From CAUPWF01 sp964367905 (GTDB taxonomy: Bacteria > Bacillota > Clostridia > Lachnospirales > Lachnospiraceae), in NCBI GenBank assembly GCA_964367905.1, contig CAYIZP010000011.1:1-64000 (forward strand): a stretch of 64,000 bases of DNA. The letters are read 5' to 3'. Positions 8,689-18,422 of the stretch are shown piece by piece. How positions within the stretch are numbered: the stretch's first letter is position 1; every line of letters begins with the position of its first letter. The notes beneath the pieces were generated by a model. That model saw only the letters and a program-made list of their open reading frames with translations, was not told where the DNA came from and searched no databases. The position numbers and the translations under genes were made by a program.

Positions 8689-10437
8689 ATGGACATAAAA
8701 CAAAGAAAAGAAAATAACGTCACGATACAGCATTATTACAAGACCAATTTTATTAAACTTGTAGTATTTCCACTGATATTAGTATTTGTCGCAGGTTTGT
8801 TGTTGGTGCTAAGAGATGTAAATATTGAACAGGTCGAAAAGCTCGATATAGCAAGCAGTCTGGTAGCGGATACATTAGAAGCGGAGATTTCGAACTATTC
8901 TGTAGAGTTGAGTAGATTGATTGTTAATAACAAGGATGTCCTAGAAAATTTAACATATTACAGCAATGCCTTGGGTGAAGAGAGATTTGAATATAGCAAG
9001 GAATTAGAATCTGATTATAATAGTAGCGTTGATGTGTCGCAACCAATAGTAACAACAGATTTTTATATGGACAATGGGATAGACTTTAATTTTGCGAGTC
9101 AGTTTATTTTGGAATCAGTAGATATTCAAAGTGAAGAATGGTATATAGACGCAATGAACAATCCAGACAAGGTAAGAACGTCAATTATTAATAGAGAACT
9201 CCTATTTCAACATTTTCCTTTGGAATCAGACACTTTGTTGATTTTTAGCATTGCGATGAATGATTTGGGAAGAGGAAATGAAGTGAAACTTGGTACTATG
9301 TGTGTGATGTCTCAAGGGATTTCATTGATTGAAGATAATTTGATATTAGATGATAAAATCCATGTGTATTTGCTGGATGAAACAAATAATATTATACTTT
9401 CCTCTACAGACATGTATGACGAAAAAATCAGCGAAGTTGTGAGTGGTGATAAAAAGTATAGCAATTTAAAGTATGATGTTTCTGAGATCACAAAGACGAA
9501 GTGGAAAGTTGTTGCAATCACAGATAGCAATGAAGTTGCGCAATCGTATCAAATTATTATTTTACTGATTGCAGGTGGGGTTTTCTTGGTCCTGTTTTTC
9601 TTATATTTCTTTGTTCGAAGACTGCTGAGAGATATTATTAATCCGATTAACCAATTATCTAAAGTGATGTATGATGCAAAAGAGAATAATAGTTTGGAAG
9701 AATGCCACATTGACGGGCTATATGAGATTAATGTCATTGGACAGGCCTATAATACCATGGTTGGTGATATTCATGAATTGATGGTTATAAATGAAAAAAA
9801 AGAAAAGGAAAAATTAAAAGAAGCTATCAAAGCATTAGAGTTACAGCTAGATCCACATTTCTTGTCTAACACTTTAGGGAGCATACGGTTTATGGCTGTT
9901 GTTGCACAGTTTGAAGGGATACAAAAAATGACAGAATCATTAATAAATATTTTAAATGCAAGTTTTAGGAACAAAAACAGTTTTCATAGTTTAGAGGAAG
10001 AGTTGCTGGTTCTAGAGTCTTATGTTTATATCATGCGAATCAGATATGCAAATAGTTTTGAAGTTAATTTTGATGTGGATCGTAGTTGTCTCAAGTCCTA
10101 TGTTCCTAAATTATTACTACAGCCATTTGTAGAAAATGCAATTACACATGGGTTGAAAAATATGGATGGCGATGGAGAAATTAATATAATTATCCAGAGA
10201 ATAGGAGAGGATATTAAATTCAATATAAGAGATAATGGACAAGGAATCTCTACAATGAAAATAGTGGAAATTATGAGCATAAAAGCAGACGATTGTGAAA
10301 CCATTGGAGTTGCTAATATTAATAAGAGATTATGTTTGTACTATGGAGAAGAATATGGAATTAGTATAGAAAGTGAAGTAGGAAAATACACAGACATATG
10401 CTTCTTGGTTCCTTATTCTATTGAAGGAGGGGAATAG
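8689..10437 (+). CDS. Sensor histidine kinase, YesM/LytS type
   Basis: 582 residues. The order is a short cytoplasmic N terminus, TM1 (about 22-42), a roughly 240-residue extracellular sensor of dCache-like size, TM2 (about 288-310), HAMP-like linker, the His_kinase phosphoacceptor region (LDPHFLSNTL, His390), and an HATPase domain (N box PFVENAITHGL, G1 box DNGQGI). This class typically controls sugar-uptake operons with an AraC-type partner. The partner overlaps or abuts its 3' end. The ligand is presumably the imported oligosaccharide or its complex with the binding protein. Confidence 0.9.
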   Translation: MDIKQRKENNVTIQHYYKTNFIKLVVFPLILVFVAGLLLVLRDVNIEQVEKLDIASSLVADTLEAEISNYSVELSRLIVNNKDVLENLTYYSNALGEERFEYSKELESDYNSSVDVSQPIVTTDFYMDNGIDFNFASQFILESVDIQSEEWYIDAMNNPDKVRTSIINRELLFQHFPLESDTLLIFSIAMNDLGRGNEVKLGTMCVMSQGISLIEDNLILDDKIHVYLLDETNNIILSSTDMYDEKISEVVSGDKKYSNLKYDVSEITKTKWKVVAITDSNEVAQSYQIIILLIAGGVFLVLFFLYFFVRRLLRDIINPINQLSKVMYDAKENNSLEECHIDGLYEINVIGQAYNTMVGDIHELMVINEKKEKEKLKEAIKALELQLDPHFLSNTLGSIRFMAVVAQFEGIQKMTESLINILNASFRNKNSFHSLEEELLVLESYVYIMRIRYANSFEVNFDVDRSCLKSYVPKLLLQPFVENAITHGLKNMDGDGEINIIIQRIGEDIKFNIRDNGQGISTMKIVEIMSIKADDCETIGVANINKRLCLYYGEEYGISIESEVGKYTDICFLVPYSIEGGE

Positions 10438-10438
10438 A

Positions 10439-11962
10439 TTGTACCGTGTGTTACTTGCAGAAGATGATGTGCTGAATAGGGTTGCAATTAAAAGCTTAAT
10501 TGATTGGAATGCTCTGGGATTTGAGATTTATGGAGTGGTAGAAAATGGAAAAGAAGCTTTAGATATTCTGGAACAACAAACAGTACATGTGGTTATTACA
10601 GATATCAAGATGCCTATTATGAACGGGTTGGAGCTTATACAGAAAATTCGCGAGCGAGATTTAAATTTAGAGATTATTGTATTGAGTTCCTATGATGATT
10701 TCGAATTGGTACGTAGTGCATTTAAGCATAATATCGAAGACTATATATTAAAAAACGAACTCACACCACAACGTATGACAGAGTATTTATGTAAAATAAA
10801 GGAGAAATTTGAGAGGTTAAATATTACAGGCGATGCTGTACGAGAAGATGAGTTGAAAGCCTATATTAAAGGAAATGAACTTGTGATAAATTGCAAATTA
10901 GAAAAATATTATTGCGTGATTGTAAGTGTCTGTGATGTGAAGGCGGCTAGACGGAAAATATCAGGATATGAACAAGGTTTTTTATCAGTGTTATCAGAAA
11001 TTATCAAACAAATGCCTAATATTAGAAATCGCAGTGATATTGCAGATTATACAGATACCAGTATTTTGATTTGCTATAAAACAGAGGAGATTTCAACGGT
11101 TAAACTGGAATCTCTATGTAGACAAATTATACAGGTTATTAAAGCCTATAGCAATATTGATGTCTATATTGGGGTTAGCGATTGGACGGAACGGGGAAAA
11201 GACTTAAGAAAGAGTATACAAAAAGCTGTTGATAGGTCTACGTTTTTTTGGATATTTGGAAAGGAATCGGTATTCCTAGAAGATGAGATAGACGAGATTA
11301 ACTTAATGTCACTTTTTTCAAGAAAGAAAGAGTATTCAGATGTTATGAGTAGCTTTGAATTGTTAGATGATGATAAATTGTTTGATTCACAGTCAAACAT
11401 TTTCCGAGAAAAGATTTATGAAGATATTGCAGAAGTGAAAAAAAGATGTCTGGAATTAATTTATTATGAAGCAACTATGTTGGTTAATATTGGGGATAAT
11501 ATATGGAGTGCTTGGAATAGTAGAGTGAATTTTAAGGAGAAACTCGACAGACTGACGGAAAGTGCAAGTGTAATTATGTGGATCACGAATTTCAATTGTT
11601 GGATTATGGATTATCTGAAAAATATTAGTAGGAGCGAGACGGGACGAGAGGATATGGATATCATCTTACGATATATTAAATCAAATTACAACAATTCTAA
11701 TCTATCATTGAACGAGGTGGCGAGTATAATTGGATTAAACGAAAGATATTTCAGTTCAAAATTTAAAAAAGAATTGGGAATTACGTATGTTGAATATGTT
11801 ACAAACATTAGAGTGGAAGCATCAAAAAATTTATTAAAAAATACTAATATGAAGCTTACAGAAATTAGTGCGGCGGTGGGATATAATAATGTGGAACATT
11901 TTGTAAGGGTTTTCAAAAAAAAGATTGGATATGCTCCAAGAGAATATGGAAAGAAAATGTAA
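10439..11962 (+). CDS. AraC-family response regulator, YesN type
   Basis: About 507 residues. An N-terminal receiver (acidic pair EDD near residues 8-10, phospho-Asp55 in VVITDIKMP, Lys near position 105) is followed by a long middle region and a C-terminal AraC double helix-turn-helix (NLSLNEVASIIGLNERYFSS and the second helix pair ending GYAPREY). The preferred start is a TTG eight bases after AGGAGGGG; the TTG further upstream precedes that site and is unlikely. Partner of the preceding kinase and probably the activator of this locus. Confidence 0.9.
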   Translation: MYRVLLAEDDVLNRVAIKSLIDWNALGFEIYGVVENGKEALDILEQQTVHVVITDIKMPIMNGLELIQKIRERDLNLEIIVLSSYDDFELVRSAFKHNIEDYILKNELTPQRMTEYLCKIKEKFERLNITGDAVREDELKAYIKGNELVINCKLEKYYCVIVSVCDVKAARRKISGYEQGFLSVLSEIIKQMPNIRNRSDIADYTDTSILICYKTEEISTVKLESLCRQIIQVIKAYSNIDVYIGVSDWTERGKDLRKSIQKAVDRSTFFWIFGKESVFLEDEIDEINLMSLFSRKKEYSDVMSSFELLDDDKLFDSQSNIFREKIYEDIAEVKKRCLELIYYEATMLVNIGDNIWSAWNSRVNFKEKLDRLTESASVIMWITNFNCWIMDYLKNISRSETGREDMDIILRYIKSNYNNSNLSLNEVASIIGLNERYFSSKFKKELGITYVEYVTNIRVEASKNLLKNTNMKLTEISAAVGYNNVEHFVRVFKKKIGYAPREYGKKM

Positions 11963-11989
11963 ACCGTATACGAAAGAAGGAGGTACTGA

Positions 11990-14425
11990 ATGAATGATGC
12001 ATTAGAAAAGTTACGAATAGCGGAAAGTGGTATCTTAGAGAAAGAATACATTCAAACTAGAGGTAGAACCATACAGGATTTTAGTGGGTTTAACTGGTGG
12101 ATGGAACATATGCGACCAGGACAAGGGGTCGCGGAGGGGATTCCTTACCTTAATAATGAACTTGCAGGAAACGACTTTAGTTGGAACAATGCACATGTAC
12201 CAGGGGACGTCTATACAGACTTGGAGTATGCAGGAGAATTAGACGACCTCCACTTTGGAAGAAATATGGCTAAGGCAAAGTGGGTACAAAACTTAGAATG
12301 GTGGTATAACTATTCGTTTAATCTTAGTGATGATATGGTCGGAAAACGGCTTACTCTTTTGTTTGAAGGAGTGGATTATAGCTGTGATGTTTGGTTGAAT
12401 ACAAAACACTTGGGGCATCATGAGGGAATGATGGAGTCCTTCCGATTTGATATCACTGATGTTGTGGATTTTAAATTTGATCATGTGCCGACTAATTTGC
12501 TCAACGTTAAATTAGACCCGCCACCGAAGAATCAGAAGAATTTTGCGGGAATGAAGCATAATTTTTCAGGGGATTATCTAACTGGACTGATTCCATTTGG
12601 AATCTGGAAACCGATAAAGCTTCTTGTGACAGGGGATGCAAGGATTGATGACTATAGGTTGGAGACTAAGTTGGTTGGAGGGCGTGCAGACATTAGTGTG
12701 GATGTAGGTGTTATGGGACTTCGTAGTGAAGGAATTACATCTGCTAAAGTAGGAGTAGTCTTAAAGGATAAAGATGGAAATAGGTTTGAAACAGAAACGA
12801 TAGCACCATTATCTGCAGAATACAATCAAGTCCCGTTAACTCTATCCATAGAGGAACCGAAATTGTGGTGGCCGTATGAATTAGGAGAGCCACACAGGTA
12901 TGAGATTCAGGTTTATGTGATGGAGGGAGAAGACTTTCTAGATGAGGTGGTAGAAAAGGTGGGTCTTCGTGAGATAACCATGGAGCGAAATCCAGGATTT
13001 ACTGAGGAAGAGGCAGAATTTCCATGGACATTTGTTGTGAATGGAAAGAAGATGTTCTTGAGATCGGCATGTTGGGGAGGACAACCATCATTTTTCTATG
13101 GAAGAAATAATCGGGAAAAATATCGCTATTATTTAAAAAAGGCGCGGGAGTGTAATATCAATAATCTGAGGATGTTTGGATGGCATCCGCCAGAGGCAGA
13201 AGATTTTTATGATATATGTGACGAACTAGGAATCACTGTATGGACGAATTTTTCATTTGCAACTCAAGTATTCCGTGAGGATGAAGAATATCTTACAAAA
13301 CTATATCATCAAATAGGAGAAATTGTAAAAGACAGAAGAAATCACCCTTCAACTATTATGTGGATGGGGGGAGAAGAGATTTTCTTTTCAAAAGCACATA
13401 TTAATAGTGGGAATGCCAGATTGATGAAGAAACTAGGGGATATCACAAGGGGATTAACCAATGTTCCTTATGCAGATGGATCACCACTTAGCACGACGGA
13501 AGCGGTATCGATGGGATATAAACCGAAAGAGTCTTATCATGCGAATTCGCACTATTATGCACCTGGACTTATTTTTATGGAGGAGTATTATCCGATTCTA
13601 GACTTCTGTATTATTCCGGAATTAACAGCAGCGTCATCGCCAAGCATTGATAGTTTGCGTAAGTTTATCCCAGAAGATGAACTATGGCCGATGGGGCCGA
13701 GCTGGGGGTATCACGCGGGAGATATACATACACTTCAAATCTTAAATTACGAGGTGTTTGGTGATAATTGTATGGATTCCGTTGAGCACTTTGCAGAGGC
13801 GACTCAGATTGCACAAGGTACAATTTTCCAATTTGCATTGGAGCATTTCAGAAGACAAAAACCGCATGTGAGTGGAGTGGCACTGTGTCATTTTCTGACA
13901 AACTGGCCAATGATAAAATGGGATTTGGTGGACTATTACGGAGAGGTGAAAAAATCCTATGATTTTGTTAAGGCGAGCTACCAGCCACTGCTACCAAGCT
14001 TGGAGTTTTCTAAGAGAAGGTGGATGCCGGGAGAATTATTTAAGGCAAACACGTGGATTGTGAATGACTATCACAAACCATATGATGACATTACCTATAC
14101 CATGGAGATATTTGATGATCAGGGTAACTTACAATATTTATGCGACGAATTGATTGATGTAAATGAGAATTCTTCTGTGAAATGCCGTGAGATCTCGTGG
14201 GTAGTTACTGGAGAGGAGGATACATATTTTAATGTAAAACTAGCTCTTTTGGATAAGGAGAAGAATATCCTTGCGGAAAATGATTATACAATCTTAATTG
14301 CAGATCAAGTGAAGGCAAAGCAGGTTGCAGCTAAAATGAATACGGAGATGAATGTAGAGAGAGACAAGTATGGAAGAGGATATTATAGATATTCAAAAGA
14401 AGTTATTGAGAAAATTCGTGGATAG
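11990..14425 (+). CDS. GH2 beta-mannosidase-like glycoside hydrolase
   Basis: 811 residues, no signal peptide, so intracellular. The order is a GH2 jelly-roll sugar-binding domain (about 55-215), an immunoglobulin-like domain (about 220-330), a TIM barrel (about 345-680) and a C-terminal beta domain. It resembles beta-mannosidases. The acid/base region reads WMGGEEIFF (Glu462-Glu463), where the usual family form is W-x-G-N-N/x-E; the Asn that normally precedes the catalytic Glu is Glu here. The nucleophile is probably Glu544 in IIPELTAASSPS, aligned with the usual SEFG-x-QS-x-PS. Last gene of the locus, 28 bp after the regulator. The sugar removed is not certain. Confidence 0.8.
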   Translation: MNDALEKLRIAESGILEKEYIQTRGRTIQDFSGFNWWMEHMRPGQGVAEGIPYLNNELAGNDFSWNNAHVPGDVYTDLEYAGELDDLHFGRNMAKAKWVQNLEWWYNYSFNLSDDMVGKRLTLLFEGVDYSCDVWLNTKHLGHHEGMMESFRFDITDVVDFKFDHVPTNLLNVKLDPPPKNQKNFAGMKHNFSGDYLTGLIPFGIWKPIKLLVTGDARIDDYRLETKLVGGRADISVDVGVMGLRSEGITSAKVGVVLKDKDGNRFETETIAPLSAEYNQVPLTLSIEEPKLWWPYELGEPHRYEIQVYVMEGEDFLDEVVEKVGLREITMERNPGFTEEEAEFPWTFVVNGKKMFLRSACWGGQPSFFYGRNNREKYRYYLKKARECNINNLRMFGWHPPEAEDFYDICDELGITVWTNFSFATQVFREDEEYLTKLYHQIGEIVKDRRNHPSTIMWMGGEEIFFSKAHINSGNARLMKKLGDITRGLTNVPYADGSPLSTTEAVSMGYKPKESYHANSHYYAPGLIFMEEYYPILDFCIIPELTAASSPSIDSLRKFIPEDELWPMGPSWGYHAGDIHTLQILNYEVFGDNCMDSVEHFAEATQIAQGTIFQFALEHFRRQKPHVSGVALCHFLTNWPMIKWDLVDYYGEVKKSYDFVKASYQPLLPSLEFSKRRWMPGELFKANTWIVNDYHKPYDDITYTMEIFDDQGNLQYLCDELIDVNENSSVKCREISWVVTGEEDTYFNVKLALLDKEKNILAENDYTILIADQVKAKQVAAKMNTEMNVERDKYGRGYYRYSKEVIEKIRG

Positions 14426-14437
14426 GAAATTCTTTTC

Positions 14438-14466
14438 TTTACTCGTCTATGGGACTATGTTATAAT
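14438..14466 (+). promoter_or_regulatory. Sigma-A-type promoter of the SCIFF gene
   Basis: TTTACT, a 17-base spacer, then TATAAT with a TG extension (TGTTATAAT). It is followed 37 bases later by the SCIFF start codon with a TTAGGAGG site. Confidence 0.65.
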
Positions 14467-14503
14467 TGTTAGAGTTAATTAACAGTTAGGAGGTATACCC
14501 ATA

Positions 14504-14647
14504 ATGAAACGTATTAAGACATTGAATACACAAACACTGAACAAAACAGTAAAAAAAGGTGGATGTGGCGAATGCCAAACTTCTTGCCAGTCTGCATGTA
14601 AGACTTCTTGCACAGTTGGTAACCAAGTTTGCGAGCAAAAGAAATAA
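14504..14647 (+). CDS. scfA: SCIFF ranthipeptide precursor (six Cys in forty-five)
   Basis: A 47-residue peptide with a strong TTAGGAGG site. It has a basic leader-like first half (MKRIKTLNTQTLNKTV) and six cysteines in the second half arranged as C-x2-C-x4-C-x3-C-x3-C-x6-C. This matches the SCIFF family, which is nearly universal in Clostridia and is modified by the adjacent radical SAM enzyme to install sulfur-to-carbon thioether links. The mature product's role is unknown. The gene is separated from the maturase by a hairpin that would allow precursor excess. Confidence 0.95.
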   Translation: MKRIKTLNTQTLNKTVKKGGCGECQTSCQSACKTSCTVGNQVCEQKK

Positions 14648-14668
14648 TAAAACAATCAGTACTTAGAT

Positions 14669-14699
14669 ATAGGCAGCGCCCATGTTGGACGCTGCCTAT
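14669..14699 (+). terminator. Hairpin between SCIFF precursor and maturase
   Basis: Perfect 10-bp stem ATAGGCAGCG/CGCTGCCTAT with an 11-base loop. No clear T-run follows, so partial termination or 3'-end protection of the abundant small precursor mRNA is more likely than full termination. Confidence 0.6.
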
Positions 14700-14763
14700 G
14701 TGTGTAAGATGATTTCGTAGTAAATGAAGAAGAGGTAAGATTTAGAAAGGTGGTAGCTGAGGG

Positions 14764-16170
14764 ATGGTTCATCAGTACCGTAACAATGGGTTGAATATAG
14801 TTTTAGATGTCAACAGCGGTGCAGTGCACGTTGTGGACGAGCTATGTTATGAGATATTAGAGTTATTAGCAGAAAATGAAAATAAGAATTACGACTATAG
14901 TGTAGAAGAGTTGAAGGAAATTTTTGCAAATGAGGATTTCCGATATGATATCAAATTAGGATCAAAATATAGTAGTCAAGATATATCGGATACGTTTGAA
15001 GATATTATAGAGTTGACCCAATTAGGACAATTGTATTCGGTAGATGAATATGAGACTTATATTGGTGAAGTGAAACAGAGGAAGACGGTGGTGAAGGCTC
15101 TTTGCTTACATATTGCACATGATTGTAACTTGGCATGCAAGTATTGTTTTGCTGAGGAAGGAGAGTATCATGGAAGAAGAGCTTTGATGTCCCTAGAGGT
15201 TGGGAAGAAAGCATTAGATTTCTTGATTGAGAATTCTGGGAATAGACATAATCTGGAGGTGGATTTCTTTGGTGGTGAGCCACTGATGAATTGGCAGGTT
15301 GTGAAGGATTTGGTGGCTTATGGAAGAGAACAAGAGAAGCTTCACAATAAACATTTTCGATTCACATTAACTACAAATGGGGTTCTGCTTAATGATGAAG
15401 TACAGGATTTTGCCAATCGTGAGATGGATAATGTAGTGCTTAGTTTAGATGGAAGAAAGGAAGTCAATGATAGAATGCGCCCATTCCGCAATGGAAAGGG
15501 GAGTTATGATCTCATCGTTCCGAAATTCCAGAAATTAGCAGAGAGTCGGAATCAAGATCGTTATTATATCCGAGGTACATTTACGAGAAATAATTTAGAC
15601 TTCGCAAAGGATGTTATGGAATTTGCTGACTTAGGTTTCAAGCAGATTTCGGTAGAGCCGGTGGTTGCAGACGAAGTAGATGATTATGCGATTCGTGAGG
15701 AAGACTTACCACAGATCTACGCAGAGTATGATGAGTTGGCTAAGAAAATCATTGAGAGAGAGCAAGCAGGGCAGGGATTTAATTTCTTTCACTTTATGGT
15801 GGACCTAGAAGGGGGACCTTGTGTGGCGAAGCGATTGTCGGGTTGTGGAACGGGGACAGAGTACTTGGCCGTGACGCCATGGGGAGACTTATATCCATGT
15901 CATCAGTTTGTAGGAAATGGAGAATTTCTAATGGGAAATGTGGATGACGGAATTGTGAAACCAGAGTTAGCGGATGAGTTCAGAAGTTGTAGCGTATATA
16001 CCAAGGAAGAATGTAAGGCTTGTTTTGCCAAATTCTATTGTAGTGGAGGATGTATGGCAAATTCAGAGAAGTTTCACGGAACCATTCATGATACTTATAG
16101 CATAGGATGCGAAATGCAACGGAAGCGCGTGGAATGTGCAATTATGATTAAGGCCGCTTTGGCTGACTAA
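14764..16170 (+). CDS. scfB: SCIFF maturase, radical SAM/SPASM enzyme
   Basis: 468 residues. An N-terminal peptide-recognition-like region (about 1-95) precedes the radical SAM core with its CxxxCxxC cluster (Cys121, Cys125, Cys128, in CNLACKYC) and GGEP motif. A C-terminal SPASM/twitch region follows, rich in cysteines (CGTGTEYLAVTPWGDLYPC, then CKACFAKFYCSGGC and a last GCEM). It installs thioether crosslinks in the SCIFF peptide encoded just upstream. The ATG lies after a GAAAGGTGG-type site. Length and architecture match known SCIFF maturases. Confidence 0.95.
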   Translation: MVHQYRNNGLNIVLDVNSGAVHVVDELCYEILELLAENENKNYDYSVEELKEIFANEDFRYDIKLGSKYSSQDISDTFEDIIELTQLGQLYSVDEYETYIGEVKQRKTVVKALCLHIAHDCNLACKYCFAEEGEYHGRRALMSLEVGKKALDFLIENSGNRHNLEVDFFGGEPLMNWQVVKDLVAYGREQEKLHNKHFRFTLTTNGVLLNDEVQDFANREMDNVVLSLDGRKEVNDRMRPFRNGKGSYDLIVPKFQKLAESRNQDRYYIRGTFTRNNLDFAKDVMEFADLGFKQISVEPVVADEVDDYAIREEDLPQIYAEYDELAKKIIEREQAGQGFNFFHFMVDLEGGPCVAKRLSGCGTGTEYLAVTPWGDLYPCHQFVGNGEFLMGNVDDGIVKPELADEFRSCSVYTKEECKACFAKFYCSGGCMANSEKFHGTIHDTYSIGCEMQRKRVECAIMIKAALAD

Positions 16171-16187
16171 GAGGAGAGGGTAGAGAG

Positions 16188-18332
16188 ATGAACAAATCAA
16201 GAGGAATAATAAGTTTGATTCTAGTGACTGCATTCATTGCAATTCTTGGCTTTACTGCAGTTGTAGGTTGGGGATCGACTGGATCAGGAGCTGCGCAAAA
16301 TATTAAGCTAGGATTGGATTTGAATGGCGGAGTGAGTATTACATATCAGGCAGTGAACGGAGCTCCGTCTGCGGAAGATATGGCAGATACCATTTATCGC
16401 TTGCAAAAGCGTGTGGAGAATTATAGTACAGAAGCAACCGTATATCAGGTTGGGGACGATCGAATCAGTATCGAGATTCCAGGGGTGACGAATGCAAACG
16501 AGATACTAGAGGAACTAGGAAAACCAGGGTCGCTAGAATTTCAAGATAGTGCAGGAAATGTCTTGTTAGAAGGAACTGATGTTGAAGCAGCGAGTGCAGA
16601 GACACAACAAGATGCGATGCAGAATACGGAGTATGTAGTGGCTCTGGATTTGACTGATGAAGGTGCAGTAAAGTTTGCAGAAGCAACTCGCAATAATATC
16701 GGACAGAACATTGCTATTATATATGATGGGGAAATTATCAGTAATCCAGTTGTAAATCAAGAGATTACAGGTGGAGTTGCTTCTATTACGGGAATGGATA
16801 GCTTTGAAGAGGCGGATCAACTAGCACAGACCATTCGTATTGGTGGATTGAAGGTTGAATTGGAGGAAATCAGTTCTGAGGTTGTTGGGGCTCAGCTTGG
16901 TGAAGAGGCGATTGAAACAAGTCTTCTAGCTGGGGCGATTGGAGTTGCAATCGTATTATTATTCATGTGTGCTGTTTATCTTCTTCCAGGACTTGCGTCA
17001 AGTATTGCGCTACTTTCATATGTTGGAATGATTGCGGTATTGTTGAACGCATTCGATATCACACTTACCTTACCAGGAATCGCGGGTATTATACTAGGAA
17101 TTGGTATGGCGGTAGATGCGAATGTAATTATCTTTGCTCGTGTACGTGAAGAACTAGCGGAAGGAAAGAGCGTAAAGCTTTCCTTGAAGTCAGGATTTAG
17201 GAAGGCGTTATCGGCGATCTTAGATGGAAATATTACAACATTAATCGCAGCAATCGTTCTTGGATTTATGGGAACAGGAAGCGTGAGAGGATTTGCACAG
17301 ACCTTAGCACTTGGTATTGTGGTATCCATGTTTACAGCACTTATCATCACAAGACTTGTGATCTATGCATTGTTCGCAGTGGGACTAAAAAAACCAGCAT
17401 TATATAGCAGAAAGAAAAAGGAAACCAAGGTATATAATTTCTTGGCAAAGAAGAATTTATTCTTTGCAGCCTCAGCGGCAGTCATTGTTGCAGGATTAGT
17501 GGGAATGGTAATCTTTGGTTCTACAACAGGAAATGCACTGAATTATAGCTTAGAATTTAGTGGTGGAACTGCGACAACAGTGGAATTTACAGAGGATTAT
17601 TCACTGGAGCAAATCGATACAATGGTGAAGCCAGTGGTAGAAGAAGTAGTCGGAGATGCTGGAATTCAGGCAACGAAGGTACAAGGTTCTAATGATGTTG
17701 TTATCAAGACAAGATCATTGAATTTAGATGAGAGAAATGAGCTGAATGCAGCATTGTCAGAAGAATTTGGAATCGACGAAACTACAATCACAGCCGTGAA
17801 TATTAGTGCTACAGTTAGTTCAGAGATGAGAAATGATGCAGTGCTCGCGGTTATTATAGCAACCATTTGTATGTTAATCTATATCCGATTGAGATTCAGT
17901 GACTTCCGGTTCGCGTCGAGCGCAGTTGTTGCTCTGGTACATGATGTGTTAATTGTATTGGCATTCTATGCATTGGCAAGAGTATCGGTAGGAAACACAT
18001 TTATTGCATGTATGTTAACTATTGTAGGATACTCCATTAATGCAACCATTGTAATCTTCGATAGAATTCGAGAAGAGATGAAACTTGCTAAGAAGAATGA
18101 AGACTTGGCTGTGATTGTGAATAAGAGTATTTCACAGACACTAACCAGAAGTATTTATACATCCCTTACGACCTTTGTCATGGTAGCCGTATTGTTCGTT
18201 TTAGGAGTGAGTGCGGTACGCGAGTTCGCCTTGCCGTTGATGGTTGGAATCGTATGTGGTGCATATTCTTCGGTATGCATTACAGGTGCACTATGGTATA
18301 GTATGAAAAAGTTACAGAAAAAAGAAAATTAA
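16188..18332 (+). CDS. secDF: SecDF fused protein translocase subunit
   Basis: 714 residues, the fused form of SecD and SecF. TM1 (about 8-28) is followed by the SecD periplasmic-type domain (LGLDLNGGVSI, then RVENY and VYQVGDDRISIEIPG), TM2-6, the SecD motif GIAGIILGIGMAVDANVIIF, then TM7, the SecF external domain (LEFSGGT) and TM8-12 with VGYSINATIVIFDRIRE. It uses the proton or sodium gradient to help SecA/SecYEG move proteins across the membrane. It starts 18 bp after the SCIFF maturase, an arrangement I recall as common in Clostridia. Confidence 0.96.
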   Translation: MNKSRGIISLILVTAFIAILGFTAVVGWGSTGSGAAQNIKLGLDLNGGVSITYQAVNGAPSAEDMADTIYRLQKRVENYSTEATVYQVGDDRISIEIPGVTNANEILEELGKPGSLEFQDSAGNVLLEGTDVEAASAETQQDAMQNTEYVVALDLTDEGAVKFAEATRNNIGQNIAIIYDGEIISNPVVNQEITGGVASITGMDSFEEADQLAQTIRIGGLKVELEEISSEVVGAQLGEEAIETSLLAGAIGVAIVLLFMCAVYLLPGLASSIALLSYVGMIAVLLNAFDITLTLPGIAGIILGIGMAVDANVIIFARVREELAEGKSVKLSLKSGFRKALSAILDGNITTLIAAIVLGFMGTGSVRGFAQTLALGIVVSMFTALIITRLVIYALFAVGLKKPALYSRKKKETKVYNFLAKKNLFFAASAAVIVAGLVGMVIFGSTTGNALNYSLEFSGGTATTVEFTEDYSLEQIDTMVKPVVEEVVGDAGIQATKVQGSNDVVIKTRSLNLDERNELNAALSEEFGIDETTITAVNISATVSSEMRNDAVLAVIIATICMLIYIRLRFSDFRFASSAVVALVHDVLIVLAFYALARVSVGNTFIACMLTIVGYSINATIVIFDRIREEMKLAKKNEDLAVIVNKSISQTLTRSIYTSLTTFVMVAVLFVLGVSAVREFALPLMVGIVCGAYSSVCITGALWYSMKKLQKKEN

Positions 18333-18359
18333 GAGTTACATAGAAACAGATAGAACATG

Positions 18360-18380
18360 AGGGTGCGTGATACGTGCCCT
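18360..18380 (+). terminator. Weak hairpin between secDF and recJ
   Basis: Nine-pair stem AGGGTGCGT/ACGTGCCCT with two wobble pairs and a 3-base loop, followed by a weak T-rich stretch (TATTGTG). A possible partial terminator. Confidence 0.4.
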
Positions 18381-18422
18381 TATTGTGTAATAGGAAACTG
18401 ATAGAAAGGGATGGTTATTAAG

